Positions 1 to 7,875 of a stretch of DNA of 64,000 bases are shown one piece after another. Origin of the DNA: Planktosalinus sp963975935. GTDB taxonomy: Bacteria; Bacteroidota; Bacteroidia; Flavobacteriales; Flavobacteriaceae. The notes below the pieces were generated by a model. The model did not search any database, was not told where the DNA came from, and worked only from the letters and a program-made list of their open reading frames with translations. Both the position numbers and the translations under genes were made by a program. The stretch lies in the NCBI GenBank assembly GCA_963975935.1, contig CAXBIQ010000007.1:62001-126000 (forward strand), read 5' to 3'. Positions within the stretch are counted from its first letter, which is position 1. Each line of letters opens with the position of its first letter.

Positions 1-185
1 CTTTCCTCCCCTTTGGTCCAAAGCCGCTGTTTGCTGCGACTAAAAAAAGTAACTTTGTTACTTTCCAGGGTTTTAGCATAAGACTCTTCATTCATGTAGC
101 CCAGCATAAGCACTTGCCTTGTAGTGGCATCTTGCACGATTGCAGGGACCAAACCGTTTAAATTTTTTGTGAAATCAATTTTCAT
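1..185 (-). CDS. hisI: Phosphoribosyl-AMP cyclohydrolase, probably HisIE (partial, cut by window edge)
   Basis: Only the first 61 or so residues lie in the window; the gene runs off the left edge. The translation starts MKIDFTKNLNGLVPAIVQD and contains MLGYMNEES and FFSRSKQRLWTKGE, the conserved core of the HisI cyclohydrolase, which opens the adenine ring of phosphoribosyl-AMP. In Bacteroidota this domain is usually fused to the HisE pyrophosphohydrolase, but that part is outside the window, so the fusion is inferred. The start codon overlaps the hisF stop codon as ATGA (182-185), which indicates translational coupling. It is the last visible gene of the his operon. Confidence 0.95.
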   Translation of the reverse strand, partial: MKIDFTKNLNGLVPAIVQDATTRQVLMLGYMNEESYAKTLESNKVTFFSRSKQRLWTKGEE

Positions 186-940
186 AGTCGTATGAGTATA
201 TTGTTGTTTTGTAAAACTGTTTTTAAGTCCTTTATTTCTATTTCTTTAAAGTGAAAAACACTGGCAGCCAGGGCAGCATCTGCTTTTCCTTTTTGAAAAG
301 CATCCACAAAGTGACTCATTTTTCCCGCTCCACCCGAAGCAATAATCGGGATATTAATTTCGCTTGAAAGCCTTACCAAAGCTTCGTTTGCAAAACCATT
401 TTTGGTTCCGTCGTGATCCATGGAGGTAAATAATATTTCACCGGCACCTCTTTCTGCAGCTTCTTTTGCCCAGTCAAAAAGGTTAATAGTTGTGGGTTCT
501 TTTCCGCCAACAAGATGTACGAGCCACTCACCGTTTATTTGTTTTGCATCTATGGCGACAACAATACATTGAGAACCAAATTTCGCTGCAAGCGAATTAA
601 TAAGTTGTGGATTTTTAACCGCAGCCGAATTGATGGCCACCTTATCAGCACCGTTTTGCAATAACATATCCACATCTTCCACGGAAGATATACCACCGCC
701 AACGGTAAATGGAATATTGATTTTTTCAGCAACGCGACATACTAAATCCTTTAAGGTTTTTCTTGCCTCCTCTGTCGCTGAAATATCCAGAAAGACCAGT
801 TCATCTGCACCTTCCCCGGAATATAATTCTGCCAACGCTACCGGATCTCCCGCATCTTTTAACTCCAAAAAATTGACCCCTTTTACAGTGCGTCCGTTTT
901 TGATATCGAGACAGGGTATAATTCGTTTTGTTAATGCCAT
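182..940 (-). CDS. hisF: Imidazole glycerol phosphate synthase, cyclase subunit HisF
   Basis: A 252-residue (beta/alpha)8 barrel of normal family length. It uses ammonia delivered by HisH to convert PRFAR to imidazole glycerol phosphate and AICAR. The paired catalytic aspartates are visible: D12 in CLDIKNG and D131 in VAIDAK. The phosphate-binding loops VGGG (about 80-83) and ASGGAG (about 201-206) are present. It lies 1 nt after hisA and overlaps hisI by 4 nt, so it is co-translated within the operon. The partner hisH is two genes upstream. Confidence 0.98.
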   Translation of the reverse strand: MALTKRIIPCLDIKNGRTVKGVNFLELKDAGDPVALAELYSGEGADELVFLDISATEEARKTLKDLVCRVAEKINIPFTVGGGISSVEDVDMLLQNGADKVAINSAAVKNPQLINSLAAKFGSQCIVVAIDAKQINGEWLVHLVGGKEPTTINLFDWAKEAAERGAGEILFTSMDHDGTKNGFANEALVRLSSEINIPIIASGGAGKMSHFVDAFQKGKADAALAASVFHFKEIEIKDLKTVLQNNNILIRL

Positions 941-941
941 A

Positions 942-1679
942 TCAATTTGAGATTATAAATTTTTCAAGCTCTTTCAATGTAATTTTGTTTTCGTAAATCG
1001 CCTTGCCTAAAATCGCACCTTCACAACCGTTTTCTTTGAGAGCCACCAAATCATCTAAAGTTGTGATACCACCCGAAGCGATGAGTTTTATCCCGGAAAC
1101 TTCGTCCAATAATTTTTTATAAAGTTCTATTGCCGGCCCCTGAAGCATCCCGTCTTTACTGATGTCTGTGCAAATCACATAGGTAATTCCGAAAGACTGA
1201 TAATATTTAACAAAAGGCAGAAGTTCGCGATTTGTTTTTTCCTGCCACCCTGCGATTGCTATTTTATCGCCTTCTTCGTTTGAGTTAATATCTGCTCCCA
1301 GAATTATTTTTTCAAAACCATAATTGGTTATCCATTGCTGAAATGTGTCCGAATTTTTTACTGCAATACTTCCTCCCGTGATTTGTTTGGCGCCGCATTC
1401 AAAAGCAATCTGAACATCTTTATCAGTTTTTAATCCGCCTCCAAAATCGATGTTCAATGTGGTTTTTGAAGCAATTTGCTCCAATATTTTGTGATTTATG
1501 ATTTGACTGCTTTTTGCGCCATCAAGGTCTACAAGATGTAAGTATTTAATCCCTGAATTTTCAAAGTCTTTAGCGACTTCCAGCGGATTTTCATTATAAA
1601 TTTTTTGGGTGCCGTAATCGCCTTTGGTAAGCCGCACACACTTTCCGTTAATGATATCGATGGCCGGTATGATTCGCAT
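942..1679 (-). CDS. hisA: Phosphoribosylformimino-5-aminoimidazole carboxamide ribotide isomerase HisA
   Basis: A 245-residue half-barrel duplicated TIM fold and paralogue of HisF. It carries out the Amadori isomerisation of ProFAR to PRFAR. The acid/base aspartates expected for HisA are D8 (IPAIDIING) and D130 (LGADIN); phosphate loops FGGG (about 79-82) and ASGGI are also visible. It sits between hisH (6 nt upstream) and hisF (1 nt downstream), the usual order. Nothing is odd about length or motifs. Confidence 0.98.
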   Translation of the reverse strand: MRIIPAIDIINGKCVRLTKGDYGTQKIYNENPLEVAKDFENSGIKYLHLVDLDGAKSSQIINHKILEQIASKTTLNIDFGGGLKTDKDVQIAFECGAKQITGGSIAVKNSDTFQQWITNYGFEKIILGADINSNEEGDKIAIAGWQEKTNRELLPFVKYYQSFGITYVICTDISKDGMLQGPAIELYKKLLDEVSGIKLIASGGITTLDDLVALKENGCEGAILGKAIYENKITLKELEKFIISN

Positions 1680-1685
1680 ATTTCG

Positions 1686-2267
1686 TTATAAGTTTAAAAA
1701 GTTTGAAAGTATTTTTTCACCTGCAATGCTACTTTTTTCCGGGTGAAATTGCACTCCATAAAAATTATCTTTTTGTAAAGCGGAAGCGTATATAACTCCA
1801 TAATCTGTTAGTGCAATGGCTTCCTTGCAGTTTGGCGCATAAAAACTGTGCACCAAATACATATATTCCTCTTCCCGAATCCCTTCAAAAAGCAGTGATT
1901 TTAAATTGGCAATGGTATTCCAACCCATATGCGGGACTTTTAAATGTGATGAAAAACGCACCACATCCACATCAAAAATTCCCAGACCAACTGTATTTCC
2001 CTCTTCAGAGCTTTTGCAGAGCAATTGCATCCCCAGGCAAATACCAAGAACCGGTTGTTTTAAGTTAGGTATAATGGCATCCAGACCACTTTCACGTAAT
2101 TTCTTCATAGCACTCCCCGCTTCCCCCACACCGGGGAAAATCACTTTATCTGCAGTTATGATTTCCTCAACACTGCTTGTTACAAGTGCATCAGTTCCCA
2201 GTCGTTGCAGTGCAAAACGAATGCTTCTGATGTTTCCGGCACCATAATCTATAATTGCTATTTTCAT
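1686..2267 (-). CDS. hisH: Imidazole glycerol phosphate synthase, glutaminase subunit HisH
   Basis: A 193-residue class I glutamine amidotransferase that hydrolyses glutamine and channels ammonia to HisF. The catalytic triad is visible: nucleophile C77 in GICLGMQ, and H175/E177 in QFHPEKS. The PGVG oxyanion-strand motif is near residue 45. The start codon overlaps the last base of the hisB stop codon (position 2267), so translation is likely coupled to hisB. Confidence 0.98.
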   Translation of the reverse strand: MKIAIIDYGAGNIRSIRFALQRLGTDALVTSSVEEIITADKVIFPGVGEAGSAMKKLRESGLDAIIPNLKQPVLGICLGMQLLCKSSEEGNTVGLGIFDVDVVRFSSHLKVPHMGWNTIANLKSLLFEGIREEEYMYLVHSFYAPNCKEAIALTDYGVIYASALQKDNFYGVQFHPEKSSIAGEKILSNFLNL

Positions 2268-3400
2268 TATAACATACCTTTTGTAGATGGTAAAATCATT
2301 TTTTCCGTATCGCGTTTTAAAGCCATTTTTATCGCTTTCGCGAAAGCTTTAAAAATAGCTTCAATCTTATGGTGTTCATTGGTGCCTTCGGCTTTGATAT
2401 TTAAATTGGCCCTGGCACCGTCACTGAAGGATTTAAAAAAGTGATAAAACATCTCCGTGGGCATTTTGCCGATCATTTCACGCTTGAAATCAGCTTCCCA
2501 AACCAACCAGTTTCTTCCACCGAAATCAATAGCCACTTGTGCCAAACAATCGTCCATAGGCAGGCAAAAACCGTAACGTTCCATTCCCAGTTTGTTTCCC
2601 AATGCTTTTGCAAAAACCTCCCCAAGTGCGATGGCAGTATCTTCAATAGTGTGGTGTTCATCCACTTCAAGATCTCCTTTTACGTCAATTTCAAGGTCTA
2701 TCTGCCCGTGCCTGGCTATCTGGTCGAGCATATGGTCAAAAAATGCAATTCCAGTATCGATGGTGCTTTTTCCGGTACCATCGAGATTTAATTTTATCGA
2801 AATAGCAGTTTCATTGGTATTTCTGGTGGTTTCAGCAGTGCGGTCGTTTAATTTCAGGAATTCATAGATGCGTTGCCAATCATTGGTTTCTAATGCTATA
2901 AAATTTTGTAATTCTTCGTGCTTGACGGTGATTTCAGAGACTCCATAATTTGTCTGGTCATTAATAAAAATAGCTTTGGCGTTCAGGTTTTTTGCCAGTT
3001 GCACATCTGTCAGGCGATCACCAATAACAAACGAATTCACCAGATCATACTTTTCTGAAAAATAACTTTTCAAAAGGCCGGTATTGGGTTTTCTGTCCGG
3101 CGAATTGTCTTTTGCAAAAGACCTGTCAATAAAGACTTCTTTAAAAATAACGCCTTCATTCTCAAAAGTTTTTAGTATCAGATTGTGTATGGGCCAGAAA
3201 TTTTCTTCGGGATGACTTGCTGTACCCAATCCATCCTGATTGGTAACAATAACGAGTTCAAAATCGAGTTCGCGGGCAATTTTTGCCATATAAAATAAAG
3301 CTCCGGGGTAAAACTCCAGCTTTTCAAAGCTGTCAATTTGTTCGTCCTGAGGTTCACGAACCAATGTCCCGTCACGATCTATAAATATTACTTTTTGCAT
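2267..3400 (-). CDS. hisB: Bifunctional histidinol-phosphatase / imidazoleglycerol-phosphate dehydratase HisB
   Basis: A 377-residue fusion. Residues 1 to about 165 form a HAD phosphatase with the nucleophile motif FIDRDGTLV (D8, D10) and carry out the histidinol-phosphate phosphatase step. Residues from about 190 to the end form the IGP dehydratase, with the metal-binding repeats FFDHMLDQIARHG and EVDEHHTIEDTA. The same fusion occurs in Enterobacteriaceae and is common in flavobacteria. It starts 10 nt after hisC and overlaps hisH by 1 nt. Confidence 0.97.
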   Translation of the reverse strand: MQKVIFIDRDGTLVREPQDEQIDSFEKLEFYPGALFYMAKIARELDFELVIVTNQDGLGTASHPEENFWPIHNLILKTFENEGVIFKEVFIDRSFAKDNSPDRKPNTGLLKSYFSEKYDLVNSFVIGDRLTDVQLAKNLNAKAIFINDQTNYGVSEITVKHEELQNFIALETNDWQRIYEFLKLNDRTAETTRNTNETAISIKLNLDGTGKSTIDTGIAFFDHMLDQIARHGQIDLEIDVKGDLEVDEHHTIEDTAIALGEVFAKALGNKLGMERYGFCLPMDDCLAQVAIDFGGRNWLVWEADFKREMIGKMPTEMFYHFFKSFSDGARANLNIKAEGTNEHHKIEAIFKAFAKAIKMALKRDTEKMILPSTKGML

Positions 3401-3410
3401 ATTTTATTTT

Positions 3411-4472
3411 TTATAGCTGTTGTAGTGCTTTGATTAGACTTTTGTTTTCTTCTGATGTGCCAATAGTAATGCGCAAGGTATTCTCACAAAGTGGTTGCGA
3501 GCTGCGATTGCGAACAACAAATCCTTTATCAAGTAGTTGTTTATACCTTAAGTCTGCATTATCTACTTTTATAAGGAGGAAATTGGCATCACTTGCATAC
3601 ACTTTGGAAACAAAATTTATTTGAAGTAAAGCTTTATATAAACTAGTTCTTTCTTGTTTAATAAGAGCGATTTGACTTTTTATTTTTTCATTATTTTTTA
3701 AAACTTGTATCGCACGTTCCTGAGAAAGTAAATTGCTGTTGTATGGTGGTTTTATTTTATTTAATACCATAATAATTTCCGCGGAAGCATAGCAAATACC
3801 CATCCGGATTCCAGCAGCCCCATACGCTTTTGAAAGAGTCTGTGTGATTACTAAATTTGGAAATTCTTCCAAACTATGCAACCAACCTGCGTCTTCTGAA
3901 AAGTCAATATATGCTTCATCTATCACTACTAATCCATTAAAATTTTCAAGGATTTCTAGAACACTTTCCTCTAAAAATGAATTTCCTGATGGATTATTTG
4001 GGGAACACAGAAAAATAATTTTTGTATTTATATTCACCGAACTTAAAATGGAACTTACATTAGGCTGAAAATCCTTTTCCAAAAGCACTTCACGGTTTTC
4101 CACACTATTAATAGCAGCTAAAACCGAATACATACCATAGGTAGGCGGCAAAGTGATTACATTGTCAATTTTAGGCTCACAGAATGCGCGAAAGATCAGG
4201 TCCAAAACTTCATCACTTCCGTTTCCGATAAGGATATTTTTTGTTAGGACATTTTTTAAAGCTCCCAATACTTCTTTCAATTCCTTTTGTTGGGGATCAG
4301 AATACCTGTTGATGCCATTAGCAAACGGGTTTTCATTGGCATCCAGATATACCATAGGTCTCGTATTTGCTATAAATTCATCTCTTGCTGAAGAATATGG
4401 CTGCATATTTCTTACGTTATCACGCACCAAATTTTCCAAATTCCAATTCGTTTTTTTAGATATTTGTATCAT
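3411..4472 (-). CDS. hisC: Histidinol-phosphate aminotransferase HisC
   Basis: A 353-residue fold-type I PLP aminotransferase. The Schiff-base lysine is K215 in TLSKAYGAAGIRMG, with the DEAY cofactor motif near residue 185 and the SPNNPSG loop near 157-163. It converts imidazole acetol phosphate and glutamate to histidinol phosphate. It sits 7 nt after hisD. Other class I/II transferases (Tyr, Phe) share the fold, but the operon position fixes the assignment. Confidence 0.97.
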   Translation of the reverse strand: MIQISKKTNWNLENLVRDNVRNMQPYSSARDEFIANTRPMVYLDANENPFANGINRYSDPQQKELKEVLGALKNVLTKNILIGNGSDEVLDLIFRAFCEPKIDNVITLPPTYGMYSVLAAINSVENREVLLEKDFQPNVSSILSSVNINTKIIFLCSPNNPSGNSFLEESVLEILENFNGLVVIDEAYIDFSEDAGWLHSLEEFPNLVITQTLSKAYGAAGIRMGICYASAEIIMVLNKIKPPYNSNLLSQERAIQVLKNNEKIKSQIALIKQERTSLYKALLQINFVSKVYASDANFLLIKVDNADLRYKQLLDKGFVVRNRSSQPLCENTLRITIGTSEENKSLIKALQQL

Positions 4473-4479
4473 AGCTGCA

Positions 4480-5775
4480 TTATTTTTTTAAGTAATTTAA
4501 TCTTAATGTCACCGCATTTTTGTGTGCCTGTAAACCTTCAGCTTCTGCCATTATCTCTATTGCATTCCCGATATTATGAATGCCTTCTTTGGTAATTTTC
4601 TGAAAGGTCATACTTTTTGTAAAACTATCCAGATTCACACCACTATATTGTTTTGCATACCCATTGGTAGGCAGCGTGTGGTTTGTTCCGGAAGCATAAT
4701 CGCCCGCACTTTCCGGGGTATAGTTACCAATAAAAACCGATCCTGCATTCTCAATGCCTTCAGCAAAATAATCGTCATCTTGCGTGCAAATTATAAAATG
4801 TTCGGGAGCGTATTCATTTATAATTTCCAAAGCAGCTTCCTTAGTATCCATAAATATGAATTTGCTGTTTTTCATTGCTTTTTCAGCAATGTTCTTTCTG
4901 GGTAAAATTGCTAATTGCTTGTTTATTTCCGTTTCTACTTCTATGATTAGTTTTTGGGATAGGGATACTAAAATAACCTGACTATCTGCACCGTGCTCTG
5001 CCTGACTCAACAAATCAGATGCAACAAAGGACGCATCTGCAGTATCGTCTGCTAATACGAGTAATTCACTGGGTCCTGCAGGCATATCTATTGCCACGCC
5101 ATAGTTGGTTGCAATTTGTTTGGCAACAGTCACGAACTGGTTTCCGGGGCCAAAAATTTTAAATACTTTTGGAATTGTTTCCGTGCCGAAAGTCATCGCT
5201 GCAATGGCTTGTATCCCTCCTACTTTCCTGATTTTCTTTATGCCACATAGATTTGCTGTATATAGAATTGCAGGGTGTATTTCTCCGTTATTATCGGGTG
5301 GTGAACATAAAACAATTTCACTGCAACCGGTAATTTTTGCGGGAATTGCAAGCATCAAAACCGTAGAAAACAAGGGTGCCGTTCCACCGGGAATATAAAG
5401 TCCAATCTTTTGAATGGCCCTTTTTTCCTGCCAACAAAGAACCCCCAGGGTGGTTACTATCTCTACTCTTTCGGTTTTTTGTGCACTGTGAAAAGCTTCA
5501 ATATTATTTTTGGCTAAAGAAATGGCATCTTTAAGTTCTTGAGGAATCTGCTTACTGGCATTTTCTACTTCCTGCTCTGTCACTGCTGTATCCTGAATGG
5601 AAACGCCGTCAAAGAGCGAGGTGTATTTGGCAACTGCGGCATCCCCTTTAGCAATTACTTCAGAAAAAATTTCTTTGACTGTGGACTCAATTTCGTTGAC
5701 CGTCTGGGTAGGTCTTTTTAAAATTTGTGACCAGTCTTCTTGTTTTGGACTTATAATTGTTTGCATAGATATCAT
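4480..5775 (-). CDS. hisD: Histidinol dehydrogenase HisD
   Basis: A 431-residue Zn- and NAD-dependent enzyme that oxidises L-histidinol to L-histidine in two steps, the last of the pathway. Family motifs include GPGNQFV, DMPAGPSELLVLAD, LLSQAEHGADSQ and GNYTPESAGDYASGTNHTLPT (its substrate/zinc region). Two in-frame ATGs are possible, at 5775 and 5766. The second (MQTIISPKQEDW) fits the usual N-terminus better, but the first lies only 2 nt after the hisG stop, so either is plausible. Confidence 0.97.
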   Translation of the reverse strand: MISMQTIISPKQEDWSQILKRPTQTVNEIESTVKEIFSEVIAKGDAAVAKYTSLFDGVSIQDTAVTEQEVENASKQIPQELKDAISLAKNNIEAFHSAQKTERVEIVTTLGVLCWQEKRAIQKIGLYIPGGTAPLFSTVLMLAIPAKITGCSEIVLCSPPDNNGEIHPAILYTANLCGIKKIRKVGGIQAIAAMTFGTETIPKVFKIFGPGNQFVTVAKQIATNYGVAIDMPAGPSELLVLADDTADASFVASDLLSQAEHGADSQVILVSLSQKLIIEVETEINKQLAILPRKNIAEKAMKNSKFIFMDTKEAALEIINEYAPEHFIICTQDDDYFAEGIENAGSVFIGNYTPESAGDYASGTNHTLPTNGYAKQYSGVNLDSFTKSMTFQKITKEGIHNIGNAIEIMAEAEGLQAHKNAVTLRLNYLKK

Positions 5776-5777
5776 TT

Positions 5778-6635
5778 TTAGTTAACCATTTTTTCGATGG
5801 GACAAACCAAAATACCTTCAGCACCGGCAAGTTTTAGTGCGTCTATAATCTCCCAGAATTCATTTTTATCAATTACCGAATGTACACTGCTCCATCCTTT
5901 TTCTGCCAAGGGCAATACCGTTGGACTTTTCATTCCCGGAAGGATGGAAAATATTTCAGGAAGTTTTTCATCAGGGGCATTGAGCAAAATATACCGGGAC
6001 TGTCTTCCTTTTAAAACAGATTGAATGCGGAAATGCAATTTGTCCAGTATCGCTTTCGCAGTAGTGTCTATTTTTGGAGAAACTGCAAGCACTGCTTCTG
6101 ATTTTAAGAGGCATTCCACCTCTTTTAAATTATTTTTGAACAAGGTGCTACCGCTGGAAACAATGTCGCATATAGCGTCTGCCAGGCCTATATTTGGGGC
6201 AATTTCCACAGAACCGCTAATGGTGTGCAATTCTGCCTGTATATTTTCAGTCTTTAAATAGGCAGAAACCGTATTGGGATAAGAAGTGGCTATGCGTTTT
6301 CCCTGAAAATAGGTATTGGATTCATAAATATCTTCTTTTGGAATAGCAAGGGATACCCTGCATTTTGAAAAGCCCAGTCGTTCTTTTATTTCCAGATTGC
6401 TTCCATCTTCAATCAAGACATTTTCTCCTATAATGGCGACATCAACCACACCATCTTTAAGGTATTGAGGAATGTCACCGTTTCTGAGATAGAAAATTTC
6501 CAGTGGAAAATTTTGGGCTTCGGCTTTGAGCTGGTCTTTTCCGTTATCGATGGAAATACCTGCTTCTTTTAAGATTTGCAGGGAATCATCGTGTAACCTT
6601 CCTGACTTTTGGATCGCAATTTTTAGTTTACTCAT
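5778..6635 (-). CDS. hisG: ATP phosphoribosyltransferase HisG
   Basis: A 285-residue long-form HisG, the first and feedback-controlled enzyme of histidine synthesis (ATP + PRPP to phosphoribosyl-ATP). It begins KLKIAIQKSGRL, with the DVAIIGENVL motif near 65-74 and GSVEIAPNIGLADAICDIVSSG near 141-162 as the PRPP-binding region. The C-terminal ACT-like regulatory domain (about 215-285) marks the HisZ-independent form. It is the first gene of the operon, 45 nt downstream of an attenuator terminator, so its transcription is probably limited by histidyl-tRNA supply. Confidence 0.97.
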   Translation of the reverse strand: MSKLKIAIQKSGRLHDDSLQILKEAGISIDNGKDQLKAEAQNFPLEIFYLRNGDIPQYLKDGVVDVAIIGENVLIEDGSNLEIKERLGFSKCRVSLAIPKEDIYESNTYFQGKRIATSYPNTVSAYLKTENIQAELHTISGSVEIAPNIGLADAICDIVSSGSTLFKNNLKEVECLLKSEAVLAVSPKIDTTAKAILDKLHFRIQSVLKGRQSRYILLNAPDEKLPEIFSILPGMKSPTVLPLAEKGWSSVHSVIDKNEFWEIIDALKLAGAEGILVCPIEKMVN

Positions 6636-6680
6636 TTTTCTTTTAGATTGTATTTGAGTAAACCGAATGGAATAGAATTA

Positions 6681-6711
6681 AAAATCCCGCTTGATTTACT
6701 CAAACGGGATT
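6681..6711 (-). terminator. his operon attenuator terminator
   Basis: On the minus strand the arms AATCCCGTTTGA (6711-6700) and TCAAGCGGGATT (6694-6683) form a 12-bp stem with one G.U pair and a 5-nt loop, followed by a T-rich run (TTTTAATT). It lies between the His-rich leader peptide and hisG, so it would stop transcription before the structural genes. Its 5' arm can pair instead with a segment inside the leader ORF (6752-6759). Confidence 0.88.
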
Positions 6712-6742
6712 GTTTATTATGTATTGAAATTATCTCACATCA

Positions 6743-6802
6743 TTAACAGCTCGCTTGAGGGCAAGTATGTAAATGATGATGATGTAATTGAATTGTTCTC
6801 AT
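6743..6802 (-). CDS. hisL: his operon leader peptide (MRTIQLHHHHLHTCPQASC)
   Basis: A 19-codon reading frame with an ATG at 6802-6800 and TAA at 6745-6743. Five of the 19 residues are histidine, four of them consecutive, far above chance. It lies between a well-formed -7/-33 promoter and a terminator hairpin in front of hisG, the classic layout of a ribosome-mediated attenuator. The stop codon is 32 nt before the terminator stem. The name hisL is given by analogy with enterobacteria; there is no sequence homology to claim. Seen directly: codons, spacing, hairpin. Inferred: regulation by charged tRNA-His. Confidence 0.85.
   Translation of the reverse strand: MRTIQLHHHHLHTCPQASC
6752..6759 (-). 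promoter_or_regulatory. Putative antiterminator segment of the his leader
   Basis: In the leader RNA this segment reads CUCAAGCG (part of the Pro-Gln-Ala codons after the last His codon). It can pair over 8 bp with CGUUUGAG at 6706-6699, the 5' side of the terminator. The same UCAAGCG string occurs in the terminator 3' arm, so the two pairings exclude each other. A ribosome stalled on the His codons leaves the segment free; one reaching the stop codon covers it. Confidence 0.72.
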
Positions 6803-6810
6803 TGTTATTG

Positions 6811-6843
6811 CAAATATATGTTATTAATTTTGTTAAAAACAAA
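6811..6843 (-). promoter_or_regulatory. his operon promoter (Bacteroidota type)
   Basis: On the minus strand TTTG (6843-6840) is followed after 21 nt by TATATTTG (6818-6811), a perfect TAnnTTTG -7 box at the usual spacing. The leader peptide ATG begins only 9 nt after the -7 box, so the transcript should have a 5' untranslated region of just a few bases. Confidence 0.75.
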
Positions 6844-6888
6844 ATGATAAATAGTTTTTATATAATTTTTATGATTCTTACTTTTTAG

Positions 6889-6896
6889 TAGATTTG
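6889..6896 (+). promoter_or_regulatory. -7 box for the OmpA-family gene
   Basis: TAGATTTG fits TAnnTTTG. It lies 25 nt before the ATG at 6921. No clear TTG is seen at -33, so the call rests on the -7 element and position. Confidence 0.45.
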
Positions 6897-6920
6897 GTAT
6901 ATAATTTTACTTGGGGCACA

Positions 6921-7874
6921 ATGCGTAATTTTTTTCTTGCTTTTATAGTATTCTTGCTATGGTGCACTTTTGCCATATGGTATATGACTTCAGATGTTTC
7001 CATAATGGATTTGAATGTGTTTACTACTTCTCAAAACCTAGCCTCCGAAACGCCTCAAAAGTCTAAAGAAATTGATACCAAACCCGCTGAAAAGAGAGTA
7101 GATACGCTTTCAAATACAAACGAGACGCTGCTAAATTCTAAAAAAACATTGGTTTTTGATGAAAGCAACCGAATCTTGTTTGCTTTAGACACGCTTCAGA
7201 TTAAAAAAAATATGGATTCTGTTTTTTTTAAGTCAGCACCTGAGGATTATTTTGCAACCTTGGTTTCTTATCTGGAATCAAATCCTGACAAGGAAATAAT
7301 TATTCACAGTGACTACAGTGCCAATGAAGATTTTAACACTCCAAATCTTGGAACTGCAAGAGGGAAGAATATTATCAATATTCTGTCAAAACTTGGGGTC
7401 AATCCTGATAAGGTTAGTGTAAAGAGTATCATTAAAGATATTGATTTTAACGACAATGAACCGTATTACAGGGGTGTTTCATTTCACGTAAAAACCCTAA
7501 GCGAAAGCAGGTTAAAGGAAATTGAAGAAAACAGGATCATTACTAAAATTGCCTACCCCACATTTACTTTTTCATCGATTGTAGCCAATAAACAATTCAG
7601 GGAAAGTGTTGAAGAGGTTAAGAATATTTTGGATCAATATCCCAATAAAAAAGTTGAAGTTATAGGGCACACAGATAACATAGGCAGTAAATTGGATAAC
7701 TATGAAATGGCATTAAAATATGCCCGACAGGTACGTTATTACCTGATCAACAGAGCAGGAATACCCGCTGAAAAAGTAACTGCATCCTCTCAGGGAGAAC
7801 TCAGCCCCATTGATGTAAACACATCAAAATCAGGAAGGGAGAACAACAGGCGCATTGAATTTGTAATTAAATAA
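6921..7874 (+). CDS. OmpA-family peptidoglycan-binding membrane protein
   Basis: A 317-residue protein from the ATG at 6921 (MRNFFLAFIV); a TTG nine codons upstream overlaps the -7 box and is rejected. An N-terminal hydrophobic segment (about 3-21) looks like a signal anchor. The C-terminal 110 residues form an OmpA-like domain, with VIGHTDNIGS followed by a conserved Asn/Ala/Arg-bearing helix and GRENNRRIEFVI at the end. An earlier region (about 95-170: IIIHSDYSANEDF, TARGKNIINIL) looks like a second, degenerate OmpA-like unit. It would tether the envelope to peptidoglycan. It is followed 1 nt later by a helix-hairpin-helix membrane protein, so the two are probably co-expressed. Confidence 0.88.
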   Translation: MRNFFLAFIVFLLWCTFAIWYMTSDVSIMDLNVFTTSQNLASETPQKSKEIDTKPAEKRVDTLSNTNETLLNSKKTLVFDESNRILFALDTLQIKKNMDSVFFKSAPEDYFATLVSYLESNPDKEIIIHSDYSANEDFNTPNLGTARGKNIINILSKLGVNPDKVSVKSIIKDIDFNDNEPYYRGVSFHVKTLSESRLKEIEENRIITKIAYPTFTFSSIVANKQFRESVEEVKNILDQYPNKKVEVIGHTDNIGSKLDNYEMALKYARQVRYYLINRAGIPAEKVTASSQGELSPIDVNTSKSGRENNRRIEFVIK

Positions 7875-7875
7875 A

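Noticed and set aside
6691..6888. Plus-strand frame of 65 residues over the his leader
   Set aside because: It is antisense to the leader peptide and terminator and has no family features.
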